DNA of 17,494 bases from Ruminococcus sp. UBA1780 (GTDB lineage: Bacteria; Bacillota; Clostridia; Oscillospirales; Ruminococcaceae). The translations under genes were made by a program, and so were the position numbers. Every line of letters starts with the position of its first letter. Position 1 is the stretch's first letter. The stretch is from NCBI GenBank assembly GCA_002315235.1, contig DCGK01000011.1, forward strand, positions 16,286-33,779. The letters are read 5' to 3'. The notes beneath the pieces were generated by a model, which saw only the letters and a list, made by a program, of their open reading frames with translations, was not told where the DNA came from and made no database searches. This document shows, piece by piece, positions 1 through 7,805 of this stretch.

Positions 1-4
1 AGAC

Positions 5-23
5 TTAATCAGTGCTTCCTTAA
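5..23 (-). repeat. 19-nt dispersed repeat, copy 1
   Basis: Read on the minus strand this is TTAAGGAAGCACTGATTAA. It matches 18 of 19 bases of the plus-strand stretch at 3911-3929. Both copies are outside genes. I do not recognise the element. Confidence 0.55.
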
Positions 24-89
24 AGCTTTGCTTTTAACAAGCAGAGGCAATTTATTAATATAAATACATTACTGCTTCACTTTTTACGT

Positions 90-1331
90 TCACAGCATTT
101 TTCTGAAAATTTCCGTCATGTACAGTGAACCGCAGATTACAATCGGACTGTTTTCACTCTTTGCAACCATTTTTGCAAGAGTAAGAGCATCTTCCGCAGC
201 GGCAGCATATTTGTCACACTTAATCATTGACGCAAGCTTTGTCCTGTCAGTCGCATTAGGAGCAAAACCGTCAACGCATACAACTGCTTTTGCATAGGAC
301 GAAAGCAGCATTGCAGCCGTCTCAGCATCCTTGCTGCTTACCATACCGAATATAAACACAGGACGTACTATATTCATCGAAGTAAGTGCAGACAGAAGTG
401 CACTTATACCTGCAGGATTGTGACCGCCGTCAATAATTATATCAGGATTTTTGCTGATAACCTCAACCCTGGACAGTACCTGAACTTCAGAAAACGCCTT
501 CTGTATATCTTTTTCTCCTGCTTCAAATCCTTCGGCTTCGAGAACCTCAAGTGCCTTTAACGCAGCAGCAGCATTGATAATCTGGTGTCTTCCGTGCATC
601 TTCAGATTATATCTGACTCCGTTATACTCAAAGTGTCCGCCGTCTTCATCCGTTTCAATATTTTCAAATTCATCTTCAGTCGGAATTATTAACAGTGAAT
701 TTTTGAAAATACATTCCTTCTGGAAAATCTGAAGAACGCTCCTGTTATCCCATGAAACAACAACAGGTCTGTCTCTTTTTATTATTCCGGCCTTCTGCAT
801 TGCAATTTCCTGAACAGTTTTACCGAGAATATCTGTATGGTCAAGCGAAATTGAAGTAATAACCGATAAAACAGGCTCCTCGATAATATTGGTGCAGTCG
901 AATACCCCGCCGATACCTGCCTCAAGAAAAACAATATCACATTTTTCAGCAGCAAAATGAAGCATTGCCACAGCCATTGTTATTTCAAACTGGCTGTACT
1001 GTTCATCACCTGCCGCTTCAGCAACAGCGGTACAGTATTCCGCTACTTTATCCTCTGAAATATTTTCGCCGTTTATTCTGATGCGGTCCTCATATACGCG
1101 CATAAAGGGTGAAGTAAACTGTCCTGTTCTGTACCCTGCATTTATCAGGGACTGTGACATAAGTTCAAGAACAGAGCCCTTTCCGTTTGTTCCTGCAATA
1201 TGAACAAACTTAAGGTTTTTCTGCGGATCTCCGAGCTTTTTCATCAGTCCTTCGGCCCTGCTCAGATTTTTTACCTTTCCGCCTGATTTGGTATAACTGT
1301 TTATATATTCACGTGCCTCGGTATAATTCAT
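90..1331 (-). CDS. folC: Bifunctional folylpolyglutamate synthase / dihydrofolate synthase
   Basis: A 413-residue Mur-ligase-superfamily protein. It joins glutamate to dihydropteroate and extends the polyglutamate tail of folates in the cytoplasm, using ATP. The FolC/Mur nucleotide-binding signature HIAGTNGKGS lies at residues 44-53, the SPH-like segment is FTSPFMRVYEDRIRING near residue 73, LEAGIGGVFDCTN lies in the middle, and the C-terminal ligand domain carries DGGHNPAGI. Length is normal for the family. The ATG at 1331 is preceded by ACGGAGG at six bases, which fixes the start. Only 53 bases separate it from the upstream GGDEF gene and I see no promoter there, so it is probably cotranscribed from that side. 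No convincing terminator follows within the window. Confidence 0.96.
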   Translation of the reverse strand: MNYTEAREYINSYTKSGGKVKNLSRAEGLMKKLGDPQKNLKFVHIAGTNGKGSVLELMSQSLINAGYRTGQFTSPFMRVYEDRIRINGENISEDKVAEYCTAVAEAAGDEQYSQFEITMAVAMLHFAAEKCDIVFLEAGIGGVFDCTNIIEEPVLSVITSISLDHTDILGKTVQEIAMQKAGIIKRDRPVVVSWDNRSVLQIFQKECIFKNSLLIIPTEDEFENIETDEDGGHFEYNGVRYNLKMHGRHQIINAAAALKALEVLEAEGFEAGEKDIQKAFSEVQVLSRVEVISKNPDIIIDGGHNPAGISALLSALTSMNIVRPVFIFGMVSSKDAETAAMLLSSYAKAVVCVDGFAPNATDRTKLASMIKCDKYAAAAEDALTLAKMVAKSENSPIVICGSLYMTEIFRKML

Positions 1332-1384
1332 GCTTTGCCTCCGTTTTACTGCTTTTCACATTTCCCCGTTTTCCGGTCATAATA

Positions 1385-3640
1385 TTACAAATCCGTACTG
1401 TCCTGAGTTTCAATAGACTTTACATACAGGAACAGTGTCTGATTAGTATGGGTATAATCATCAGCAGGAATCAGATCCATAATTACATGACTGTACCTGT
1501 CACCTGATTTACGTCTGTAATGAATTCCGGCGTAAGTCCTTCCCTCTTTAAAATACTTACTGAGATAATCCATATCGGTTCTGCGGAGATACTCTGCAAG
1601 GTCATCAGGATGAACCTGTCCGGATTTTCCAAATTCAGTAAGCCATGATGAAATTTTATCTGAAAATCCCATCGACTCTTCCTGCTCACTCTCATTCATA
1701 TTAACTATCGTATACGTATCGTCCGTAATATTTATTTTGAGAATCTTGGTATAGAGAGCACAGAGTGCTGTATGAGCAGCCGAACGTCCGCGGCGGTCAA
1801 CACCCTTCTTTCTGTAGTGCAGTGACTTTGCGTCATACATTCTCCTGTCTGCAGTCCTCGACAGTTCAGTAACCGACATATCCGGAAATTCACTGCTCTC
1901 AGCATAACCGCATGACAGTGACAGACTCTCTATAAGATTTCCGTGCCAGCTTTCTGTTTCCTCTTCAATATCAGTCTTTATCTTTTCGACCTGTTCGTGA
2001 TCTGCAAACAGAATGGCTGCAAACTCGTCACCGCCGGTTCTGTAAAGTTTTCCGAGTCCTCCGAAACACTTTCTCATGCATTCAGCAGCACCGCAGATAA
2101 GCTCATCCCCTGCACTGTGCCCGATATTGTCATTAACTATCTTCAGCTCATTGACATCAGCGGAAACATAAACAAAAGGTTTGTCAGAATATTTGTCACT
2201 GAATGCAGCAATATCTTCCTCATACGCCCTTCTGTTGTAAAAGCCAGTCATCTCGTCAGTATTTGACTTGATAATAAGACCTTCCTCACGTTTTTTGTCC
2301 TCATCAATAATCTGAGTAGTACATACAACCCTGAGCGGAATCCTGTTCTCATCAGCCTCTATAGTAATAAATGACATTCTTATCCAGCCGACATTTTTTC
2401 CTTCAAGGTCCATTGCAATGAACTTTTTACCGTTCATTCGTTCCTGAAGAGTGGTTACATCGGAAAATACAAGACCAGCCTGAAGATAAGCATCAGTCAT
2501 AGTATTATTTATTACCCCGGTCATAATTTCAGAAGCAGATTTATTGTCAGAATTCTGAAAAACGCTGTGAACAACACCTGATGCTTCGTACTCAACCGCA
2601 GTATCATTCCGCAGATCAATCAGATGAACACTGTAGTAGATTCCATTCATTGACCTCATAATTGAAATAGTTTCATCACGTTCTGAATTTGCTTTTGAAA
2701 TTCTCTCACCTGATCTTCTTTTATAATCAAGAAATAATTCGACGGATACAATAATACATATTCCAAGAACGCAAAGTACTGCATGAAGTGCAGCGTTTTT
2801 TGTACGCTTCATTACCTTCTTATAGTCGTTGCCGCTGAGAATGTGAATTACTTTCCACCCGCTTACACCGGTTTCCTTAACCGAAGCAGTCATTCTTCCT
2901 TTATTTCCGATGAGTACAAATGCTCTTCCGTCAGATTCATCAAGTTTATCCAGAAATTTCTGCTTGTTTTCCTCGCTTATCTGAAGTGAATCCCAGTTAA
3001 GTACAACACCCGGTTTAAAAGTCTCTGAAGAGGCAATAATGGTATTTTACTCATCAACAAGAAGTCCGAAAATCTTCTGTCCGTACAGTCCGCTCATAAG
3101 CATAGGAGCAACATCTGTATTTCCGCCGAGGGTTCCGGTCAGAACTCCGGCTATTTTATTATTGTAATACAGCGGAGTATAAAAGTTAAGAAGCGGTTCC
3201 TCTGAATACTTAGGATGATAATTAATCCAGATACCTGATTCACCTGTGATACCGCGGATATAGTACTCACGTTCGCTTGCATCAAACGGTGCCCCTGCAT
3301 CAGTAAGATTCATTCCGTCACTTCTTATGTACTCAATACGGGAAAATGGTGTTGTGGAAATAAGTGAACCGAGTACCTCCGCTACATTTTCAAGCTCCGG
3401 TGATGTCATCCTGCCTGTTACAGCATTGGAAACAACCTGTATACTGTTGAGTGCATATCCAAGTGATGAATCGATAATACTGCATAAATTATCCGTGCTC
3501 TGGCTTACAGCTGATTCTATCTGCTGTGAAATAACAGATTCCTGAACTCTGGAATACAAAATAATAACAGTCAGCAGGCCTGTCATAGCTATTGAAGCCA
3601 TAAAAATTTGCTTTATACTAAAACTAATTCTGTTCTTCAT
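1385..3640 (-). pseudogene. Cache-PAS-GGDEF diguanylate cyclase interrupted by one in-frame TAA
   Basis: Read as one frame this is a 751-codon membrane sensor-cyclase. It has TM1 (about residues 10-30), an extracellular dCache-like domain, TM2 (about 283-304), a PAS-like segment, a GGDEF domain with the intact signature RTGGDEF (GGDEF at about 536-540) and the metal/substrate motif DVNELKIVNDNIGH, then a C-terminal PAS-like domain (QVHPDDL...YAGIHYRRKSGDRY). Codon 198, at 3047-3049, is TAA in the phrase LLVDE-stop-NTIIASS. The frame is otherwise open on both sides, so it is a point nonsense change, not a frameshift. Start ATG at 3640 follows GGGGG at five bases; an ATG at 3664 is also in frame. 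The 3' part could be restarted at ATG 2893 (AAAGGAAG just upstream), giving a 502-residue TM-PAS-GGDEF protein without its sensor. No RxxD inhibitory site precedes GGDEF. Product would be c-di-GMP. Confidence 0.85.
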
Positions 3641-3688
3641 AAAAACCCCCGTATTTCCCCTCATAAATCAGATAAATACTTTTAGTAC

Positions 3689-3717
3689 ATTATATCATAT
3701 TTTCTTTATAAACACAA
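3689..3717 (-). promoter_or_regulatory. Sigma-A promoter of the Cache-GGDEF gene
   Basis: On the minus strand the -35 is TTGTGT (3717-3712), the spacer is 17 bases, and the -10 is TATAAT (3694-3689), preceded by TGA as an extended -10. Predicted start is near 3682, about 42 bases before ATG 3640. Confidence 0.75.
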
Positions 3718-3727
3718 TAGTTTTTTT

Positions 3728-3752
3728 GTATAATTCACTAAATGTATAATTC
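3728..3752. repeat. Direct repeat of GTATAATTC upstream of the cyclase promoter
   Basis: GTATAATTC occurs at 3728-3736 and 3744-3752, a 16-base period. The pair lies just upstream of the -35 box of the Cache-GGDEF promoter, where an activator site or UP element would sit. No known binder is recognised. Confidence 0.35.
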
Positions 3753-3833
3753 TGCCGGCGTTTCTCCATGTTATCTGAAAATTTTTACAATCACTGCTGC
3801 CAGGAGTATCCAGATTAGTATTACCGGAATCGC

Positions 3834-3867
3834 ATATAGTGAACGTCAAAATAAATCTGACTTTCAC
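3834..3867. repeat. Degenerate copy C of the TATAGTGAACGTC hairpin repeat
   Basis: The arms GTGAACGTCA (3839-3848) and TGACTTTCAC (3858-3867) form an imperfect inverted repeat. The first 23 bases of this stretch are identical to the minus strand of the hairpin at 12134-12176; the second arm has decayed. It lies inside the 374-base gap 3665-4038. That gap also holds the cyclase promoter, the 19-nt repeat at 3911-3929, a terminator at 4001-4030 and an open hydrophobic fragment at 3771-3842. Confidence 0.6.
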
Positions 3868-3910
3868 CGGTAATCTGACTGATGCTGTGATTTCGGATAA
3901 AATTACGTAC

Positions 3911-3929
3911 TTAAGGAACCACTGATTAA
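3911..3929 (+). repeat. 19-nt dispersed repeat, copy 2
   Basis: TTAAGGAACCACTGATTAA on the plus strand, differing at one base from the reverse complement of 5-23. It could be the end of a larger element; the flanks outside this core do not match. Confidence 0.55.
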
Positions 3930-4000
3930 ATTTTTCGAATTACATGCTATTGTATTATAACACTTTTGATATGCTGTAGTCAATGCACGCATTAAACGAT

Positions 4001-4030
4001 AATTCCCCTTGAAAACTTACAAGGGGAATT
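4001..4030 (-). terminator. Hairpin downstream of the CBM-GGDEF gene
   Basis: An 11-bp perfect stem, AATTCCCCTTG (4001-4011) with CAAGGGGAATT (4020-4030), and an eight-base loop. It begins nine bases after the stop of the gene ending at 4039. The following minus-strand sequence ATCGTTTAAT is only weakly T-rich, so termination could be inefficient. Confidence 0.6.
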
Positions 4031-4038
4031 AAAAATAA

Positions 4039-5706
4039 TTATTTTCTAGAGAATTCTGCGTTTCTTGACTTGATTTCCTGCTTGTCGGCGTACATTTCCT
4101 TGTCTGAACGTTCGATTATCGCCGTAACGTCAGGAGTATCAGTATCCTTCTCCCTGTCATATTCAGCAAATCCTGATGCCACTTCAAAAGGATATCCCTT
4201 ATCTGTTTCTGATTCCTTTCTGATAGCTTCACGGATTATATCCTTAACCGGTTTTGTTGTAATACATACAAACTCGTCACCGCCGGTACGGTATACATCA
4301 CCGTTATTTCCGACAGCATTCATAAGAAGCTGGCCGCATCTTGTGATGGCCTCATCTCCTTTCTCGTGTCCGAGATTGTCGTTGATGTATTTGAGGAAGT
4401 TTACGTCACAGAGTGCAAAGAAGAGAGTTTTACATTTCTGAGGATCTTTTGAAAGCTCCTGAATACGGGATTCGTAAGCGTTTCTGTTGAAGCACTGGGT
4501 CATAGCATCCTTGGCTCTTGAACGAAGTACTTCTTTCTTTGAATTAAGCTTTCTTATAGCTGTCACAGCTGCAAATCTGATAACAAGAAGAACAATAAGA
4601 GCTATAATGAAATAAACAGCGACCTTTACAGCTGTCTGCCTGTGAATAACTGATGTTTCGGAGATTGTAACCGTATCAGTGTAGAATGACATAAGGTCAT
4701 CGTTTGTAAGCTCATCACCTTCCTGGAGGTTGGCTGTCTGAACATAAAATGAAACATCTGCTGCGCCCTCAGGAAGAGTATATGTACCGGTAATTCTTGT
4801 CCAGTTGTCTTTTTTAACTGTTTTCTGGGTAATAAGCTGATATACAGCCTCGCCGTTGAGATTGTACTGAACCTCCATTCGAAAATCGTGACTGTCTTCA
4901 TATTCCTCACCGTTGTACATGATGTATGCGGAATAGAAGTATGAGATGCCGCGCTTTATATCGTTGACGTTTACTGTAGGTCCGTTCCATGTTCTGGTTC
5001 TGTTGGCTACATATATGGAGTGTGAGCCGGTATTGCTGAACTCGTCTGTACGGATAAGTCTGTTGTCGCCGCGCGGTGACCAGAATTCGTTGCTGTTTTC
5101 AAAATCAAAATAGTAAAGATAACCCTGCTTGTCTGTAGTGCGTTCTTCATGGTCAGTTTTGTCGCCGAGTATCTGAATGTCATCTATGTTGAAATCAACA
5201 CCTGCATTTTTACATTCGAAATACATAAGATATGCAACGGAGTCTTCCGGAATATCAATCGTTCCGGCAATCTCAGTCCATTCCCCGGACGGTACGCTTG
5301 CTGTTCCAATCTGTCGGAAATTGGCTGTTCCGAGAGAATCAACGTATCGAAGAGTCCAGGTTATATCCTTCGGAGAATCGCTTTCCTGATAAACCCATGA
5401 ACTGAAGCTGTATGTTTTCTCAGGTTTGAAAAATGTATCGCCCATAAGTGAAGGTCCGTGATACGCTTCGTTTCTTTCAGTTATCTTAAGACTTTTTCCG
5501 CTTTCATGTCCGTTGGCAGTGTCAAGAGAAAGTTTGCCGCCGCCCCCGAACGGTGTCCAGTCGTTTATAACTTCATCCTCAAAATTACTTGAAAATATAA
5601 CGGATGCTTCATCCTCGGCGCTGATTTCGCCGCTGAACACTGATGGCGCTGAACATGCAAGTGCCAGAGAACAGGCTATACCGAAAGATAAAAATTTTCT
5701 TTTCAT
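4039..5706 (-). CDS. Membrane diguanylate cyclase with tandem extracellular carbohydrate-binding modules
   Basis: 555 residues. A signal peptide (about 1-26) leads into two CBM22/CBM4_9-like jelly-roll modules. Module 1 is at about 33-182 and ends NIDDIQILG. Module 2 is at about 195-354 and carries the CBM22-type RTDE...SHSIYVANRTRTWNGP block. One membrane helix follows (about 364-389, FIIALIVLLVIRFAAV), then a cytoplasmic GGDEF domain. GGDEF at 475-479, DVNFLKYINDNLGHEKGDE and RTGGDEF are intact, so the cyclase should be active; the RxxD inhibitory site is absent. Proposed role: bind plant polysaccharide (xylan-like, inferred from family) outside the cell and alter c-di-GMP synthesis inside. 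The ATG at 5706 is preceded by GCGGGGA at eight bases. Its own promoter and the terminator of the upstream paralog indicate a separate transcription unit. Module family is recognised by motif, not by search. Confidence 0.88.
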   Translation of the reverse strand: MKRKFLSFGIACSLALACSAPSVFSGEISAEDEASVIFSSNFEDEVINDWTPFGGGGKLSLDTANGHESGKSLKITERNEAYHGPSLMGDTFFKPEKTYSFSSWVYQESDSPKDITWTLRYVDSLGTANFRQIGTASVPSGEWTEIAGTIDIPEDSVAYLMYFECKNAGVDFNIDDIQILGDKTDHEERTTDKQGYLYYFDFENSNEFWSPRGDNRLIRTDEFSNTGSHSIYVANRTRTWNGPTVNVNDIKRGISYFYSAYIMYNGEEYEDSHDFRMEVQYNLNGEAVYQLITQKTVKKDNWTRITGTYTLPEGAADVSFYVQTANLQEGDELTNDDLMSFYTDTVTISETSVIHRQTAVKVAVYFIIALIVLLVIRFAAVTAIRKLNSKKEVLRSRAKDAMTQCFNRNAYESRIQELSKDPQKCKTLFFALCDVNFLKYINDNLGHEKGDEAITRCGQLLMNAVGNNGDVYRTGGDEFVCITTKPVKDIIREAIRKESETDKGYPFEVASGFAEYDREKDTDTPDVTAIIERSDKEMYADKQEIKSRNAEFSRK

Positions 5707-5792
5707 AATTATAATCCCCGCTTTGCTTTAAATTCTTCAGAATAACTTATTTTTTCCCCATGTTTTTCTGAAATGATAATATCTTATACGTA

Positions 5793-5821
5793 ATTATAAC
5801 ACATTCTGTGCATATTGTCTA
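5793..5821 (-). promoter_or_regulatory. Promoter of the CBM-GGDEF gene (TAGACA type)
   Basis: Minus strand: -35 TAGACA (5821-5816), 17-base spacer, -10 TATAAT (5798-5793). Predicted start is near 5786, giving an 80-base leader. The ATAGACAA block is shared with the promoters at 7673-7701 and 7929-7957. Confidence 0.75.
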
Positions 5822-5944
5822 TATCAAATCTGCCGATACTGAAAGTGTAAGTCTGTACATATCTTACAACTATAGAAAACGAGACTGATTTAACCGGTGT
5901 TTTCCGGATGACATCAGCCTCTGCCGGATTAACCGGGGTATCCA

Positions 5945-5978
5945 TAAAAAAAACGGGACAGGTAAAAACCTGTCCCGT
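5945..5978 (-). terminator. Rho-independent terminator of the CBM-tail gene
   Basis: A 10-bp perfect stem, ACGGGACAGG (5953-5962) with CCTGTCCCGT (5969-5978), and a six-base loop. On the minus strand it is followed by seven T residues. It begins 35 bases after the stop at 6013. The rest of the 306-base gap 5707-6012 holds the promoter at 5793-5821 and four CCGG-containing short repeats of unknown meaning around 5890-5940. Confidence 0.88.
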
Positions 5979-6012
5979 AAATATACTGTTTAAATTGACA
6001 GACTGATGTATA

Positions 6013-7578
6013 TCAGAATCCGTCAAAAGGACTGTCAGGATTTTCAACTGAACCGCCTTCTGTGTTGTCAGTAGCAGTTGCTGCATCAGGATCATCGTAT
6101 GAGAAGGTTTCTATTCCGAATACTTCCTTTGAACGTGAATCCTCTGCACTGCTTTTGTTCTTTTTCTTTTTGCTTTCCTGTTTTGTTTCAGGTTCCTTTT
6201 CGGAATCGCTGCTTTCGGAAGACTTTTCTTCCTTCTGTTCATCAGCCTTTTCAGGTTTGCTGTCTGCAGTATCTTCTGAAGAATTTTCTTCAGCCTTTTC
6301 ATTTTTTCCGTCAAGAGTATCAAGAACGTCCTGAACACCTTCGGATTCGGCAGCTGAGGCTTCAGTTTCTTCAGAGTCTGATGATCTGAGTCTTGCAATT
6401 ACAACTATCAGAACAACGAGGATAACGATGCCTGCGATTATGAGAAGAAGACCGTTTATTCCGATTGATTCGAAGATTTTGCTGAAATCCTTTTTGCCTA
6501 CAAGGTCTGATCTTGTAACTGAGATGTCGTCAACGTAGAAAGAAACAAGGTCTGTGTGAGTAAGCTCAGCAGGATTTGATTCTTCGTCAGGATTTGTTGT
6601 CTGCAGATACAGGGTTACGTTTGTAGCTCCTGCAGGAACTGAATATGTGCCTTTTAATTTTGTCCATTCGTTTTTATTTACATCAGTTCTTGCTATATTA
6701 ACGTAGTTTTCATTTCCGTTGAATGAATACTGAACCTCAAGAAGGAACTCGTGAACATCATCAGCCTTCTTGTCAGTATAGAGAATGCTTCCTTCGTATG
6801 TGTATTCTGTTTCACGGAGAATTCCGTCAATCGGAACTGAAGGACCGTTCCATACCTTGTTTCTGTTTGTTGAAAGAAGTGAGTAGTTTCCTGAATTCTG
6901 CTGTTCGTCTGTTCTGATGAGACGTGTGTCACCTCTGCTTATCCATTCGTTGAATCCGCTTTCAAAGTCGAATGAGTATTTGTCAACAGCTTCCTTTTTG
7001 TCTGCTGGGCCCTCAAGATTAACCGGAGCCTCAGGAGTTTTTCCGTATACACGTATATCATCAATATTGAAATTAACTGCAGTGTTTTCACATTCAAAGT
7101 AGAGAAGTGTTGATGCAAGATCCTCAGGAGTATCAACAGATCCTTCGAAATATGTCCATACAGAAGGTTCAGCTTCTATTGTGGTTATGCCTGTGTATGA
7201 ATCTACGTTTACTGAGTCTGAAAATCTCAGAGTACAGTTGATTGATGCAGCTTCCGGTGAAGCGTTGAAAACCCAGCCTGAGAAACGGTATGTTTCTTCG
7301 GCTTCGATATATTTGTCAAGAGTGATTGACGGTCCGTTGAACGGCTGCTGTCTTTCTGAAACACTCAGTGACGAATTGCCGGACTGCTTGTTTTCCGTGT
7401 CAAGTACCATTGTGCCTGCGCCGCCGAGAACGCCCCATCCGCTTATGTTTTCACCTTCGAAGTCGTCCGCAAAAATCGGGGCTTCCTCTTCTGCATTTAC
7501 TGCATAAGCTGCAAACGGAGCACACAGTGAGAGGGACAAAGCAAGTCCCGTAATAGATGCTAGTTTTCTTAATTTCAT
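6013..7578 (-). CDS. Surface protein with tandem carbohydrate-binding modules, membrane helix and acidic cytoplasmic tail
   Basis: 521 residues, a clear paralog of the gene at 4039-5706 over the signal peptide (about 1-29), both CBM22/CBM4_9-like modules (about 34-185 and 200-362) and the membrane helix (about 373-397, LLLIIAGIVILVVLIVVIARL). Shared phrases include RLIRTDE, WNGP, NIDDI and LEVQY. The GGDEF domain is absent. In its place is a 124-residue tail (398-521) rich in Glu, Ser, Lys and Asp, with a less biased end around VFGIETFSYDDPDAATATD. It should be anchored in the membrane with its sugar-binding part outside. With no catalytic domain it may be an adhesin, a co-receptor or a decoy for the cyclase paralog. 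The ATG at 7578 has a GGCGGAAAG ribosome site. Function is inferred from architecture only. Confidence 0.85.
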   Translation of the reverse strand: MKLRKLASITGLALSLSLCAPFAAYAVNAEEEAPIFADDFEGENISGWGVLGGAGTMVLDTENKQSGNSSLSVSERQQPFNGPSITLDKYIEAEETYRFSGWVFNASPEAASINCTLRFSDSVNVDSYTGITTIEAEPSVWTYFEGSVDTPEDLASTLLYFECENTAVNFNIDDIRVYGKTPEAPVNLEGPADKKEAVDKYSFDFESGFNEWISRGDTRLIRTDEQQNSGNYSLLSTNRNKVWNGPSVPIDGILRETEYTYEGSILYTDKKADDVHEFLLEVQYSFNGNENYVNIARTDVNKNEWTKLKGTYSVPAGATNVTLYLQTTNPDEESNPAELTHTDLVSFYVDDISVTRSDLVGKKDFSKIFESIGINGLLLIIAGIVILVVLIVVIARLRSSDSEETEASAAESEGVQDVLDTLDGKNEKAEENSSEDTADSKPEKADEQKEEKSSESSDSEKEPETKQESKKKKNKSSAEDSRSKEVFGIETFSYDDPDAATATDNTEGGSVENPDSPFDGF

Positions 7579-7672
7579 AAATCTTTCCGCCTTAAATGAA
7601 AAATGTAAATATAACTTTTAAATAAAAAAATACGAGTATAAAAAATAAATATGGACAAACTAATCCTAATAT

Positions 7673-7701
7673 AGTATATCATTTTTTATTAATATTGTCT
7701 A
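7673..7701 (-). promoter_or_regulatory. Promoter of the CBM-tail gene (TAGACA type)
   Basis: Minus strand: -35 TAGACA (7701-7696), 17-base spacer, -10 TATACT (7678-7673). Predicted start is near 7666, about 88 bases upstream of ATG 7578. It shares ATAGACAAT with the paralog's promoter. Confidence 0.72.
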
Positions 7702-7751
7702 TGTACATATTAAGAGAAATCTCGAAATAATTACAAACGTTTTTTTACAGT

Positions 7752-7798
7752 TTTATTATAGTGAACGCAGAAATTAATTCTGCATTCACTATAATAAA
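7752..7798. repeat. Long hairpin repeat, copy A
   Basis: 21-base arms at 7752-7772 and 7778-7798 around a five-base loop, core TATAGTGAACGCAGAA. The single non-Watson-Crick position becomes G-U in a minus-strand transcript, so that RNA keeps a continuous 21-bp helix. It begins eight bases after the stop of the small gene at 7806 and may end its transcript, although no T-tract follows on the minus strand. Related copies are at 3834-3867 and 12134-12176. Confidence 0.8.
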
Positions 7799-7805
7799 TT
7801 TATTT

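Noticed and set aside
3047..3049. Programmed stop-codon read-through or a recoded amino acid at the TAA
   Set aside because: It is TAA, not the TAG or TGA used for pyrrolysine or selenocysteine, and I see no adjacent recoding structure; mutation or sequencing error is simpler.
5784..6095. 103-codon minus-strand frame overlapping the end of the CBM-tail gene
   Set aside because: It runs through a strong terminator and a promoter and has no ribosome site.
6062..6398. Overlapping frames in the acidic-tail region of the CBM-tail gene
   Set aside because: They are by-products of low-complexity Glu/Ser/Lys codons; the true frame carries the conserved ectodomain.
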